NCBI GenBank assembly: GCA_959347315.1
Contig: OY365815.1
Coordinates: forward strand, 19,512,303-19,576,302
Origin: Bimastos eiseni
Lineage: Eukaryota; Annelida; Clitellata; Crassiclitellata; Lumbricidae
Direction of reading: 5' to 3'
DNA: 64,000 bases
Made by a program: the position numbers and the translations under genes. The notes below the pieces were generated by a model. The model saw only the letters and a list, made by a program, of their open reading frames with translations. It was not told the DNA's origin and searched no databases. Of this stretch, positions 44,906-57,039 are shown piece after piece (the first letter of the stretch is position 1; every line of letters begins with the position of its first letter).

Positions 44906-45697
44906 ACGCAGAATAGGAGAGGACAAGAAGGGAAAGGAGAGAGGAAGACAGGAGAGGAGTTTCAGGAAGCAGAGTTCCTCTTCATTAGAACTCGATTGAA
45001 TGCGTCGTGCGAAGGCTTTCACAGCAGGAGTAGGATAGGGTTCACGATGGCAACGAGGAGGCCCCTTGGCAGATGATGTTCCGCATGGAAAGGAGCTTCC
45101 TCTGCCTCCTCTACCTCCTCTGCCTCTGCAATCGTCGCCTCATCGTGCGCTGGTTGAGCGACGTCGTTGCAGGTAGCGTCTCGATCGCAAGCACTTCAAA
45201 CACGACGTCAGCTCTAATGTGCTAATTGCCGTGCTCTGAGGCACTTTCCAATTAAGTAGTTTGAGGCAGCAACAAGCATCGACTCAAACAAAACTTCATT
45301 GTCAATTCGTCCGTACGACAATAGACATACGCCAAGTCATAATTGTCGCCTCTGGCCACCGTGTATACAGCAACGAGTAGACAGGCACACATACAGGCAC
45401 ACAGCCAGATACATAGACAGACACGTACACATATATACACGCACAGTCGTACACGCAGTGCAGGAGAGAAGTTTGAACAGAGTGAAGCATAAGTAGTTTC
45501 TTATAGTGAACGAAATGAATCAGATGGTTAAGAACTGTAACTAAATCCATTCTTCTTTTCCATCTCTTCTTCCTCTTTCTCCTATTCTTTCTCATTCTAT
45601 GCTCATGCTAATCCACAGTCTATATCTTTAAAAACTTATTGCCATCCTTTTCAAGTAAATGGCGACGCTTCATCGAGCCAAATATATGCCTATGGTG

Positions 45698-45698
45698 A

Positions 45699-45741
<43 letters not shown>
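45698..45741. repeat. (TA)n microsatellite
   Basis: About 21 uninterrupted TA dinucleotides. Confidence 0.97.
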
Positions 45742-45742
<1 letters not shown>

Positions 45743-46570
45743 TATAGCATGTATATATGAGCAAGACAATCACAGTATAGGGCTACAGGTTGAATTGACC
45801 CCACGCACGCACTTGATTTATCCCACTCACCAAAAAACTAAATTTATATAAACAGCAGTCAGTACAATACTATTAATTACCTAGCAGCAATTAATGATGA
45901 AAATATTAATGTATTTAATTAATTTAATTTGTTGTGTAGTATTTAAAAATATATGTATATTTATAGCCATAATATTATTTTGGGCATCATATTTTTAGTT
46001 ATTCTGTAGCCACGCCCATGACATTATTAGAAGTTAAAAGCTTTGTCCAAAAAATTGGCGAAGTATGCTTCACTGTTTATTGGTAAATTTAGAGAAAGAA
46101 ATTTCAGCGCAAGGAGTATATATGGAACAAATATGTATCTTAGCCTAAGTCACACTATACAGCATCTATAATTACATAATGATATTCTAAGTATATACTC
46201 TTAGTTTAGGGTGGAGGCCTCAGCGCAACCGTCGTATACGTTTTGAATAATCTGCGATATATTTACTTTTAAAAAAATTTTCGGTGCGTGATAATATATT
46301 AATACAGTGGATATATGTAAATATATACATATATTGTAATTATATTCATATAATTATCACAAGCATAGGCTAACTGTCAAAACATATATAATATATACGC
46401 AATGTTTTATATACACGGGTGTTAAGTATGAGGGGAAAAGCGACGCTATCTGAGTGCGGAGTCGTTGTCGAAAGGTCGACTGATGTTGCGCTGTTTATCT
46501 GAGAGCATTAATCGATGCGTTGAGTGGTCGCCTTTCATTTCCTTCTCCAGTGTTTACAATTCGCCGCCGC
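45742..46570. other. AT-rich interval, nothing recognised
   Basis: No exon or element identified. Confidence 0.4.
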
Positions 46571-46574
46571 CGCC

Positions 46575-46650
46575 ATTCCTCATATTCCCCTCCCTACCTC
46601 TCCCTCCCTACCTCTCCCTCCCTACCTCTCCCTCCCTCCCTTTCTCCTCC
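46575..46650. repeat. 15-bp tandem repeat, 'cctacctctccctcc'
   Basis: About four units in a pyrimidine-only stretch. Confidence 0.85.
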
Positions 46651-46909
46651 TTTCCTCCACAGCCGCCGCCTCAACATCAAGAGAACCAACGCCGGCGACG
46701 ATAAAACGCTAAAAGGCCGTCACAGCCTCCCGAAGACAACAGACGGACCCACATACCTCACGTGGACGCATACGCATACACGTACATACGCATATTACAC
46801 GCGTGTTTAGCTATTAGCTGTATACGTTCGTGCATGCATGTATACGCACGTGGCTAATAGCTAATGTGCCGTGTGCACTCGTTTTTTTTCTCTGTCTCTC
46901 GTTTTCTTT

Positions 46910-47035
46910 GCATCTGTCTGTCTGTCTGTCTATCCGTCTGTTTGTCTGTCTGTCTGCCTCTCACACACGAACACAAACTCACACACACCTACATACACGT
47001 ACACACACGCGCGCACGCGCGCGCACACACACATG
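46910..47035. repeat. (CTGT)n then (CA)n/(CACG)n
   Basis: Tetramer ctgt run followed by imperfect CA and CGCG repeats. Confidence 0.85.
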
Positions 47036-47204
47036 CGTTTATATAGTGCCCAATAGTATGCATGCGTGCACTTAAAAACATATCACTAAAGTTGCATAAA
47101 AGTTAAATAAAATTAAATAAAGTTAATTCTCATCTGACCAGCTCTCTCTCCCGCACAACCTCTCTGGCTCTTTCTATATACTTCTCCAGACTTCCGCCTT
47201 TTAC

Positions 47205-47285
47205 CGGACCTGGGTCGGGAGCGACTCTGAACAGCTATCTCAAAGAGGTGCTATATAAATTGCATTGATTAATTGATTAAAATTA
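47205..47285. repeat. Dispersed 'ggtgctatataaatt' repeat end
   Basis: Matches 39.26-39.33 and 50.04-50.10 kb: a 'ggagcgactctga' segment, 'aaagaggtgctatataaatt', then 'gattaattgatt'. Confidence 0.6.
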
Positions 47286-48164
47286 AGCATGACGTTTATA
47301 TTGGAGCGCCACCATTGACCTGAGATTCACTCCCAGGGCACCTGTTAGTATCAATAATTATTGTAGACTATAGACACGTGGAGAGTTGTCGCTGATCTTC
47401 AAGACGATTGGTTCCAGATGCATATGCAGGCATTTCAGCCCATCAGATTACTTCGTAAAAACTATTTCCTTACAACATTTCGTAAATAATTGTTTGGCTG
47501 CTTGTCGGCCGTCTTCAGTGTATACACACACGTTGTAATTATGCCATATGTACATCTATGTAAATACAATTGTACATATGCTTAGATGCAGTAATATGTG
47601 TGAATATATAGCAATGTGAGCCATGTAACATAGACGTTATAGACAAGCTCCTTCTAGCTCTACATATAATCGAAGTTTAACTTAGGAAACTAGTTGCTTA
47701 AAGTGCCACAAACTATATCGATGTATTTAACTCAATGTCAATTTTATAAATGTATTCACTTTCAACTATCGACCAATCACTGCCATATTTAGATCCTTAA
47801 TATAATTGCACATATATATATACAACATATATTTATCTGGATACTTATAGTCATCAGCAGCCACTTTATAATTTGTAATGAAAGTAAATATGCTTTCTTT
47901 AAACGTAACAAAAACAACACTGCAATAACTGCTGACACGCCTTGATATACACTCATGAAGGTCCGCGTATATGCACTGACACACGTCACATATGCACAAT
48001 AGCAGCAATTGTAATTGTAGCTAAAAAATGTCTATAGCGCCATCAGCATAAAAATGAAATCGGAGCTATCTGTGTAATCGCAAGTCTCTGAATTTTCTTA
48101 AAGAAGTTATAAGCGAACGCATAAATAACAGATGTTTCATTATATATGAAATTAATTCCTTCCT

Positions 48165-48257
48165 GTTCTCTCTCTCTCTCTCTCTCTCCTTTTGTGTGTG
48201 TGTTTCTGTCTGTCAGTCTGTCTGTCTGTTTGTCTGTCTGCCTGTCTGTCTGTCTGA

Positions 48258-48321
<64 letters not shown>

Positions 48322-48385
48322 CTTATACTCTCTGACCACACACACGCACACACACGCACACACACGCACACACACGCACACACAA
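48165..48385. repeat. Compound (TC)n(TGTC)n(TC)n(TA)n(CACACG)n
   Basis: Five simple-repeat blocks in series. The TC to TA step repeats the arrangement at 40.58 kb. Confidence 0.95.
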
Positions 48386-48699
48386 ATACTTACGCACACA
48401 AACACAAGCGCACTTATATGGACCCCAACTGAGTTGAGAGTGCGACGCGTCAACAGGTGGCTGCAGTGTCCGTGGAACAAGTTATATCCACAGGTCACCG
48501 GTTCCTCGTTAATGGCGTATACGACTCATCCCGGTTATTCATAGATGCACTGCAAGATTACGTTCATTGTGCACTTATAGGGCAAGTAAAAGGTATTCGT
48601 TGCCTATCGATAGATGGATAGGTGCCACTAGTGTCTAACGGCCGAAGTTATTCTAATAATCTACCTTCACCGACGAAAACTTACGACTGCAGATGGCGC

Positions 48700-48795
48700 A
48701 TGTATATTATATATATATATATATATATGTATATAAATATTATTATATATAGCGTATTATATATATATATTATACATATATATATATATATACAG
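48700..48795. repeat. AT-rich imperfect (TA)n
   Basis: Interrupted TA repeats; Tyr/Ile open frames only. Confidence 0.85.
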
Positions 48796-49414
48796 CATCT
48801 GTTGGACAAAACTGTTGACAAAAGATATGAATAAGTTTTAGGTTGTCCTTAACAGGAAATTGACTTTTGTGGGGCACAGACGATTGATCTTTTAAAGAGC
48901 TCCACTCGCATCTTCAGTCTATAGATATACGAATATCTATGGATCCCTTGAGGGCTGTAGGGCCACTCGCGGCCAAGCCTCTGTCAGCAGCATCAGCGGC
49001 AGCAAAGATCGCCTCTTGCAGTGGCTGTGCTGGCCATCCCATGGTACGGCTGGCTAGGAAGGGCGCGTGTGGCAGGCGCATGCAGAACTCCCTGGGATCT
49101 CTATTATAGATATGTCCTCGATTACACGCACTGCAAGCAGCAGTTCCTCGTTGGCTGTTATAGAAGCCAAAGAAAGAAGCAGGAACACATCAAAGGACTA
49201 TGCCCACTGGGAGGATCGTCCGTTTATGGACTTCACTAAGAACTAATCAGCACCACCATGCATACATATAGGCCTATAGGTCGAATGCACACGCAGTATT
49301 TTACCTCCACGCCTCAGAATCTTCCTATTAACCACTGCATGCATGGTGCTATAGACTGCATGTTTGCACCCATGGCCTATATATTATATATATATATATA
49401 CATATATATATATA

Positions 49415-49705
49415 CACGGTGATCGGATAAAAGCGAACCTCTAGAAATACTGCATTGATTTGTCCAATAATACATGCATTTTAATCAAATATGAAAGAAT
49501 TTCGAGTTTAAGTTTTAAGAAACGCATATTTAACATTTATCAGATATAATGTGTGTTAAATAAATGAGAACTAACAATATCAGTGTCCTGCTTCGGCGTC
49601 AACAAACGCACCAAGACGCGCTCGCCATACAGTAATTGCTGCATCGATTACAACTTGATAAAAATCGTCCCATGCATGTATAGAACAGAGTTGTTCATGG
49701 GTCCA
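49415..49705 (-). pseudogene. Decayed mariner-type transposase tail, minus strand
   Basis: The minus frame reads THEQLCSIHAWDDFYQVVID, then AAITVWRARLGAFVDAEAGH. This is the C-terminal pattern 'VIDxAIxxWRxRLxxxVxxxGGH' of mariner transposases. The sequence at 49.41-49.44 kb (cacggtgatcggataaaa) fits an inverted-repeat end. The catalytic part is lost. Confidence 0.65.
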
Positions 49706-49849
49706 ATGTCCATGCCCGACGCAATCCGACACTTTGAAAATGGACCCAACTTCTAAAGCCAAAAATCTGACCAGATCCGACCCATGACGTACATGACCCG
49801 ACCCAATCCGGTCCGATCATGCAGTCTCTAATATGTGATGATATTGTTA

Positions 49850-50200
49850 GTTCTTATTTATATAGTACCTCTTTAAGCAGACGCCTTAGAGCTTCATGCT
49901 TTGAACCTGATCATGCATATAGGAGCTCGCTCCATAGTCTATACGAAAATAATGGTCTTCAACCGTGCACTTGCACAAAAGAAGTCTACAAATACTGCCA
50001 GCCATCTATCGTATATCTTCACTTTTTCGTTTGGCCACAGTCTGGCTAAGAGCGCCTCACAGTAGGTTTCTTAAAGAGGTGCTATGTAAATGTCCGGAAT
50101 GAACGAATTAATGAATTAATGGATGAATTAATGAAAGAACGAATGAATGAATGAATGAATTAATGAATGAATGAATGAATGAATGAATTAATTAATTAAT
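49850..50200. repeat. Dispersed repeat with (GAAT)n tail
   Basis: 'atttatatagtacctctt' at 49.86 kb and 'aaagaggtgctatgtaaat' at 50.08 kb form an inverted pair about 220 bases apart, followed by (GAAT)n and (AATT)n to 50.20 kb. This suggests a complete short element with inverted ends. Confidence 0.6.
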
Positions 50201-50794
50201 TAATTATAATGACAAATATGATATGCTATATCTAGGATGATCAGCGTCGCCCTCCATGTGCACTTATACACAGGCTTGGGACGGGCACCTTCTGAAAAAC
50301 GGCAGTGGTGGAGTTGTGTTATGAAAACTGAATCACGATCGTGTACAATGTTTTTCAAATACATGCACCTTTTTTAGACATGTTATTCGTTACAATATGT
50401 AGATTGAACGTCTTCATCTCTTAAATTTAATGAAAGCTTCCAAGAAGCGCACTAATAATTATAGATGCAATAATTTCTTTGATACATCGTGTGTAAAACA
50501 TGAGCATTTGTTTTCAGAGAGCCGCATAGCATATATATATATATATTGTGCATGATTGTATAATAAGTTGCTACTCCATCGAAATTGTATTCTAAACATT
50601 CTAAAGCGAAATTAAAAGATAAGCACAGGGCACCAGCTTATTCGCCTGTTTTAACTTGCTCGAGAAGTGTGGTCTACATATGGAGTATATATATAGGCCT
50701 TATCTTTATTCTTGTCCATCTTTATGTAGCCCGCTATTATAGCATGCGTGCACGAGGTTGGGCTGGAGACAATTGAAAGCGCACACGGCACACA

Positions 50795-50850
50795 TCAGGA
50801 CCACGGTGTAAGATATGTATATCTTACGCCATGACCAGGACTAACCATGC
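50795..50850. repeat. Imperfect hairpin sharing a motif with 1.41 kb
   Basis: Arms around 'gtaagatat' and 'atatcttac' extend imperfectly to about 20 bp. The right arm repeats atgtatatcttacgccatg found at 1.41 kb. Confidence 0.5.
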
Positions 50851-51088
50851 ACGGCTATGCATGATCTGATAATGACCAATCTCTACTCTCTAGTGACATC
50901 ATCGTGTTTTAAACTGGAATGGTTCTTGCAATGGCGAACGAGCTATTTCGGTTGCTGAACCTTTTGGAACTTTCTCAGCCTAGGCATATATATACGGCCT
51001 GCCTTCGATCATTCTGAATGTTTTATGTAAATCGTTCTCAATTTTAGATTAACCATTTTCAGGTTGCTCATCCACTATATTTATGCAT

Positions 51089-51121
<33 letters not shown>

Positions 51122-51159
51122 GGCCTATATCGCCCCTATAATGTGATGACAGTGACATA

Positions 51160-52352
51160 TGGTGACACAAAAGTTCGTTCACCATTTTCAAACTTAAATA
51201 TCTCAGTAAAAATGATTCGGACCTCTTAAATATTTCTCAAGCATATACATGATGCAAATATATTTTAACCCTATCAATTTTAAGTTGAACGTGAGTTAAA
51301 TGATATGACAGTGTACACAGCGGCGTGCGAGGTGCATTTTCGACGCATGCCTTCATGTGACGTAATCGTTATTCACGCCGCTTAATTGAGCAAAAATAGC
51401 AGCATCGACACTGGACTGTGGAAGACTGGTCTAATATTTTGTTCACCAATGAATCGCCATTCAGTGTGTACCGAATGCACAAAATGATACAGTTTTGGGT
51501 TTCATATAGGAGGTGGGCGATCAGTTTGCTCCAAATATGAAGTTTAGTCCGTCAGTGATGATGTGTGGTGGGATGACAGGTATGGGGTCTCACAGGCCTT
51601 CATTTTGTGCCAAATGGTACCAGCCTGAACTCGCAGAACAGCATTACATACATTCTCGAGCAATACGCGAAGCCACCCAGCGTTCGAGAGACAACGACAG
51701 CGTTATGCAACGAAAGTTTTTTGTCTTGTTGACAATGATCTTGAGAGGATGGTGTACACTGTCATAATCAGCTGTGACGACGAAGTAGTGGTTTGACTAC
51801 AAACTCCCGTCAAAAGATTGGCCACTAAAACTCTCTGGATCTCTCCTATTGAGAACTTGTGGAGTATTTAGTTTCTCTGCGGCGTCTATTTATAAAGATC
51901 CTGAGTGCAAGAAGATCAGCTCAAACGCAGCCCCAACGAGCGTGGAGATCGATAGAAATTGGGACACTTCAGTCGCTGATCCAGTCTGCGCCGTAGCCTC
52001 TAGAATCTGTGCTATCATTAACCAGAACGGAAATAATAACGCCATTAGCCTGCGTCTATAAGACTTAGGTAACAGTATTGTATTCTAATCTACTTTGTCA
52101 AATATTTTGTTTTACAGTGATTCTATACTGAACAAACTGTATCGCTTGGCAGTTTTATCCGGGAAACTATAGTCCTCCTCGAATTTTTTATATATAATGG
52201 CAACTATAGTATACTGACCGGATCAAAGCCAAATTTGTACCAATAGCTTCCATTACTTGTGTATGCATGCACTGACAAAATATCAGAAACAATTTGAAGC
52301 CATTACTGAGGAAACGCATTTTGAAAACGGTAAACGAACTTTTTTCTCACCC
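51160..52352 (+). mobile_element. Decayed Tc1-like DNA transposon
   Basis: The ends are inverted copies (ggtgacacaaaagttcgtt versus ggtgagaaaaaagttcgtt, similar for about 45 bp) and flanked by TA. Internal remnants: FTNESPFSVYRMH (first catalytic block, about 51.44 kb), MKFSPSVMMCGGM (51.54 kb) and SPIENLWS (51.85 kb, third catalytic Glu). Frames are broken in many places and the middle is deleted. Confidence 0.8.
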
Positions 52353-53800
52353 TATATAGGTCTATGTAGGCCTATATAAAGACCTTCTGCTTTAAAAAGA
52401 ACTGCTTTTTAGGATATAAACCTGCTGACGACTTTGGTTTTACCATGGCGTGCCATCGGTTGATTGTGTTGTGTAGTCTATTAGAAACTGATGTAATGGA
52501 AATTACCTATGAGTAATCACAGTTACAGATGAAAAGAATATATATTGTCTAAGAGTTTGCATCGAATTTTGCATTACTCACCGGCCACCCGTTCGAATCC
52601 AGAGTCAAAAATGACATGACGACTGATGAATGTTAGACTACTAATGAAGGACGACGATGCTGTTCTAATAAACACCCTTTTCTAGGACGATGCTGTTCCA
52701 GTGGAACCCTCTTCTAGGTCGATTCCAACCTCGAACTGAGGGAATGCCGGGGTCTTTCCAGTTCAGCTGATGTCCGCCAGGGAAGAGAAGCCAGAGGGAA
52801 GTCCTTGCTTGATCCGAGGCGTCACTGAGAGAGATAGAGAGAGTCAACGCCGCAGGTGTCGTTCTTTTCCCAGTTGAGATTGTCTGCTGAGATCAGAAGA
52901 AGCGTCTTAATTGCCTTCCTATTGCTCTTGCTCTTCTAATTCGACCGAATCTGTTAATTCGACTGAATCGACGTCGATACCGAAGAGAGATAGAGAGCGA
53001 GCGAGAGAGAGAGAGAGACAGCTGACAGCGACGTCTAGCCAGAAGCCGCTGCCTCCGTCCTCCAGTTATACTCAATTGGATCCATCGACCGCCTCTGGTA
53101 GGCAGTGCTAGACCGCCGGCGTCTCTGCCTATTGGCCGGTCGAATGGCCAGTGGGCGTAGAGCGGCACCTGCCCCGTAGACACAGACCGCCACCGCTGCC
53201 AACGCATGCCGCGGTGCTGCATCCGCCCCGGCTGACGCTACTTACAGACCACCGCCATCATCATCATCATAGCCTCCGCCTCAGTCCACCTGAGAAGCGC
53301 AGCAGACGACGATGCTACGTAGCGGACATTGCTACAGGTAATTAGCGGCAAATCACCGAAAGGGCAAAGAAGACGAGCCCTCTGTCGAAGACGGACGAAG
53401 GTGGCATTGCAGACACCCTAGCACACGCCCCAAATACACAATGATCGGCGCATATACCCCGCGGGAGAGCTCTGACTACGATCATACAGCACCCAATGCC
53501 TGCTGCATGATCTCGACACACAGTTCGTTTGTGCGCATGCGCCCCAGCGTATCCAGTGACTGACTCTGAAGTTGAAACAATCGCCATCTTTGTCTTTTGG
53601 GTTTAAGGCATCGGATTTTTTCTATGAATTATACGATTATTTGCAGCTTTATGTAAGCAGCCGTTAGTAATTCGATCTTCTTTGTATATGTCTGGGTAGG
53701 TTGGTGTCTGTGTGCATGTGTTTGTGGGTGGATTGGATGGGTGGCCAGAGTGGGTAGCGGTGTGGTCAACATGCACTGTTGACAAATGAATCTATTTTTC
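52353..53800. other. Mixed interval, no supported gene
   Basis: 52.66-53.35 kb is more GC-rich. On the minus strand an open frame ends at a strong donor (gtaagt, about 53.245 kb) after four Met and AVV. It could be a 5' exon of an unknown gene, possibly one of the missing first exons, but nothing ties it to a family. The last 120 bases before the gap are already rich in G and T. Confidence 0.3.
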
Positions 53801-54000
53801 NNNNNNNNNNNNNNNNNNNNNNNNNNNNNNNNNNNNNNNNNNNNNNNNNNNNNNNNNNNNNNNNNNNNNNNNNNNNNNNNNNNNNNNNNNNNNNNNNNNN
53901 NNNNNNNNNNNNNNNNNNNNNNNNNNNNNNNNNNNNNNNNNNNNNNNNNNNNNNNNNNNNNNNNNNNNNNNNNNNNNNNNNNNNNNNNNNNNNNNNNNNN
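53801..54000. other. Assembly gap (200 N)
   Basis: Exactly 200 N; the round length suggests a placeholder, so the true distance is unknown. Confidence 0.98.
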
Positions 54001-54032
54001 AGGAGGAAGAGGAGGAAGATGATGATGAGGAG

Positions 54033-54064
<32 letters not shown>

Positions 54065-54720
54065 TGATGATGATGATGAGAGGAGGAGGAGGAGGAGGAG
54101 GAGGAAGATGATGATGATGATGAAGGAGGAGGAGGAGGAGGAGGAGGAGGAAGATGATGATGATGATGAAGAGGAGGAGGAGGAGGAGGAGGAGGATGAT
54201 GATGATGATGAGAGAGGAGGAAGAGGAGGAAGATGATGATGATGAGGAGGAGGAGAGAGGAGGAAGATGATGATGATGAGGAGGAGGAGGAGGAGGAGGA
54301 AGATGATGATGATGATGAAGAGGAGGAGAGAGGAGGAAGATGATGATGAGGAGGAGGAGGAGGAGGAGAGGAGGAAGATGATGATGATGATGAGAAGAGG
54401 AGGAAGAGGAGGAAGATGATGATGATGAGGAGAGGAGGAGAGGAGGAGGAGGAAGATGATGATGATGATGAAGAGGAGGAGAGGAGGAGGAAGATGATGA
54501 TGATGAGGAGGAGGAGGAAGAGGAGGAAGATGATGATGATGAGGAGAGGAGGAGGAGAGGAGGAGGATGATGATGATGATGAGAGGAGGAGAGGGAGGAA
54601 GATGATGATGATGAGGAGGAGGAGGAGAGGAGGAGGAGGAGATGAGGATGAGGAGTGATGGAGGAGGAGGAGGAGGAGGAGAGATGATGAATGATGAGAG
54701 GAGGAGGAGATGAGAGAGAT
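54001..54720. repeat. (GGA)n(GAT)n purine-rich array
   Basis: Alternating runs of gga and gat with aag; polyAsp/Glu/Arg frames are repeat translations. The unit pattern aggaagatgatgatgatgagg recurs irregularly. Left boundary is the gap. Confidence 0.95.
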
Positions 54721-55723
54721 GATGAGGAGGTGGAAGAGGAGGAGGTGGAGGATGTTGATAGAGGAGGAGAGTGGAGGAGGAGGATGAGGATGATGAGTGA
54801 GTGAGAGGAGGATGAGATGTGAGTGAGGAGGAGATGGAGGAGGATTGATGATGATGATGAGAGGATGGAGGAGGTGAGGATTGATGATGAGGAGGAGGAG
54901 TGGAGGTGAGGAGGAGGTGGAGTGATGTTGTGAGGTAGTTGTGGAGGTTGTTGATTGTGGTGGATGTTGATGATGTTGTGAGGAGGTAGATGTATGTTGA
55001 GGTGGAGTGAGTTGTGATGTTGATGTGATGTGGTGAGAGGAGGTGAGTTGGATGATGTGAGGAGTGATGTTGTGTGAGAGGGTAGGTTGTGTGAGTATGT
55101 TGTTGTGGAGGTTAGTGTGTTGAGGTGATGGTTGTTATGTTTGTTTGTTGTGGTTTGTTGAGGTTGTGTGTTTTTATGTGTGTTTGTTTTGTGTTGTGTT
55201 GGTTTGTGGTTTGTTGTGTGTTGTGTTTTTGTTTGGTGGTGGTTTGTGTGGTGTTGTTGTGTTGTGTGTTGGTTTGTTGTGTGTTGTGTTGTGTGTGTTT
55301 TGTGTGTGTTTGTGTGGTTTTGTGTGTTTTGTTTGTTTGTGTTGGTTTGTGTTGGTGTGTTTGTTTTGTGGTTTGTGGTTTTGTGTGTTTGTGTTTGTGT
55401 GTTGTGTTTGTTTTTTGTGTTGTTTTTTGTTTTTGTTTTGTTTGTTGGTGTGTTTGTTGTTTTTTTTGTGGTTTTTGGTTTTTTGTGTTTGTGTGTGTTG
55501 TGTTTTGTTGTGTGTATGTGTGGAGGAATAAGAGGGAGAGTATGTTGGGGTAGTTGTAATATTTGGTTGTGGGTTTGATGTTTTGAGTGTTGTTGGGATA
55601 GTTTGTTTATATTGGTTGTTTTTATGAATTGATGTAGTTAGTGGTGATGGGTGTGGGATTATTTTAGGGAAGTGTATTTGTTTGTATAAATGGTTGTGGA
55701 GGTGGAGTGTTAATATTTTGGAA
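54001..55723. other. Block with no cytosine on the + strand
   Basis: I read every line from 54001 and found no C until 55724. Composition slides from GGA/GAT repeats, through gatgttgtgagg text, to almost pure G and T (55.13-55.51 kb), then complex G/T/A text. C returns sparsely at 55.72-55.79 kb and is normal after that. The open frames of Val/Cys/Phe here are not genes. Confidence 0.9.
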
Positions 55724-55789
55724 CATTATTGAGGTTATTGTAGGGCAAAGAGGTTGTGATGAAATGATTGTCGAGTTTGGTTGATAGGC

Positions 55790-56590
55790 ACTAGAGCTGT
55801 GTTGGTAGATTTTCAGCGCTAAGAATCTTTATTACCTGAATGCTATTATAGCGATATATGAGTAGATGCTAGTAGGGATGTTACTGAGCTGTTTCAAGAA
55901 CATATTAATATTAAGGAATAAAGTAAATATTAGTATGTTAACGACGACTACTAACGGCTGCTTGCAACTCGGATCTCTTTAACTAATCGGAACTTCCACT
56001 AGACACAGTGCCAGTGAATAAGTTGGTGCCCTTGCGTTGGCTTGCTAGTGGCGCTGTAAAAGTTTGTGGGCTTACTATTATTACGATCATTCTCAATTTA
56101 CTAATATATTCAATATCCACATAAAAATAACTATCAAAGTCACACTCATACATGAGCATTACGGTTGTTGATAGCTATGGCGATAAATTCGCAATATATA
56201 ATCGCGTAAAAAGGAGAACGTTTAGATTTCTCGTTGAATTGTGAGTGTGTCAGTGTGGGCCTTGTACGTTCTGCTATTAAAAATCGATCCGACAGATTTT
56301 CTACAGCGTCATCTTGCGATTAAAACGTAACAGATTGCGATGATGAAACGAAAAGTTCATTGCGTCATCTACTGACATAAACGCGAGTGCAATATACTAA
56401 TATTCGATAGATGGCGCCGGTGGCGGCGCTTCTTTTTGATTTTTAGGGCTTCTGACGATGATGACGACGACGACGATGATAGAATCAACAGGGTGCTCTA
56501 ATACCACGAATCACAAATATACACTAATCTTTTGAAAACCGTAGATAATATCGTTATCGTGAACCTTAATTCAAAATTTCGTACATAAAT
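55790..56590. other. Ordinary non-coding interval
   Basis: Normal base composition returns. No exon or element recognised. Confidence 0.4.
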
Positions 56591-56715
56591 TAACCATAAT
56601 CCTAACCCTAACCCTAACCTTAAGGCTTACGTCATTAACCGTAATCATAATCATAACCCTAACCTTATGTCATTAACCCTAATCTTAACGCTTGTAACCC
56701 AAACCCTAACCATGT
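56590..56715. repeat. Interstitial telomere-like (CCCTAA)n
   Basis: Degenerate cctaaccctaaccctaacc with intervening 'tcattaaccctaatc' units. A weaker block of the same kind is at 39.97-40.03 kb. Confidence 0.7.
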
Positions 56716-57039
56716 TCGCCAAAACGCTGAATTTGTATAACGCCAAGGCAACGCATCGTTCCATATCGGTTGTTACTTACTTGCTTATTTACCTTAATCA
56801 CTAGTATACATATCTTCATAATCCTAGACGCTGACTCATCACCCACAGACAATCCACTTATCGATCACGTGTTCATCACGCGTCAGGCAAAGTCGAGAAC
56901 CGGAAGAAGTCGTACGGTCATCCCGCTTTCCACTTGCTCTCCACCTCTGGCACGACGGCAGATTCAGAGGTTAACTGCTGGGCGACGTTCAGTCGACCAT
57001 CTTAAGATCACTGCTGACATGCAGTCCTCCTCCGCCTCT

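Noticed and set aside
44217..45022. Long minus-strand frames of SYPIL and YSILLYS repeats
   Set aside because: Translations of the AGGAT and AGAATAGAGT arrays.
45016..45190. Acidic minus-strand frame (AEEVEEAEEAPFHAEHHLP), considered as an exon
   Set aside because: Opened by an in-frame stop upstream, no convincing acceptor, and composition due to cctcctctgcc repeats.
48043..48544. 150-codon minus and 132-codon plus frames
   Set aside because: Both cross the compound TC/TGTC/TA/CACACG repeat and have no conserved segment outside it.
48960..49250. GC-richer patch with open frames on both strands
   Set aside because: No family resemblance and no paired splice sites; left unannotated.
53240..53345. 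Minus-strand open segment ending at a strong gtaagt donor, considered as the missing first exon of TFAP2 or another gene
   Set aside because: Its phase (one base over) does not match the phase-0 start of the visible TFAP2 exon, and the peptide is not AP-2-like.
55125..55578. Three overlapping + strand open frames of 128-142 codons rich in Val, Cys and Phe
   Set aside because: They arise from G/T-only low-complexity sequence in the C-free block; stops needing TAA, TAG or TGA are simply rare there.
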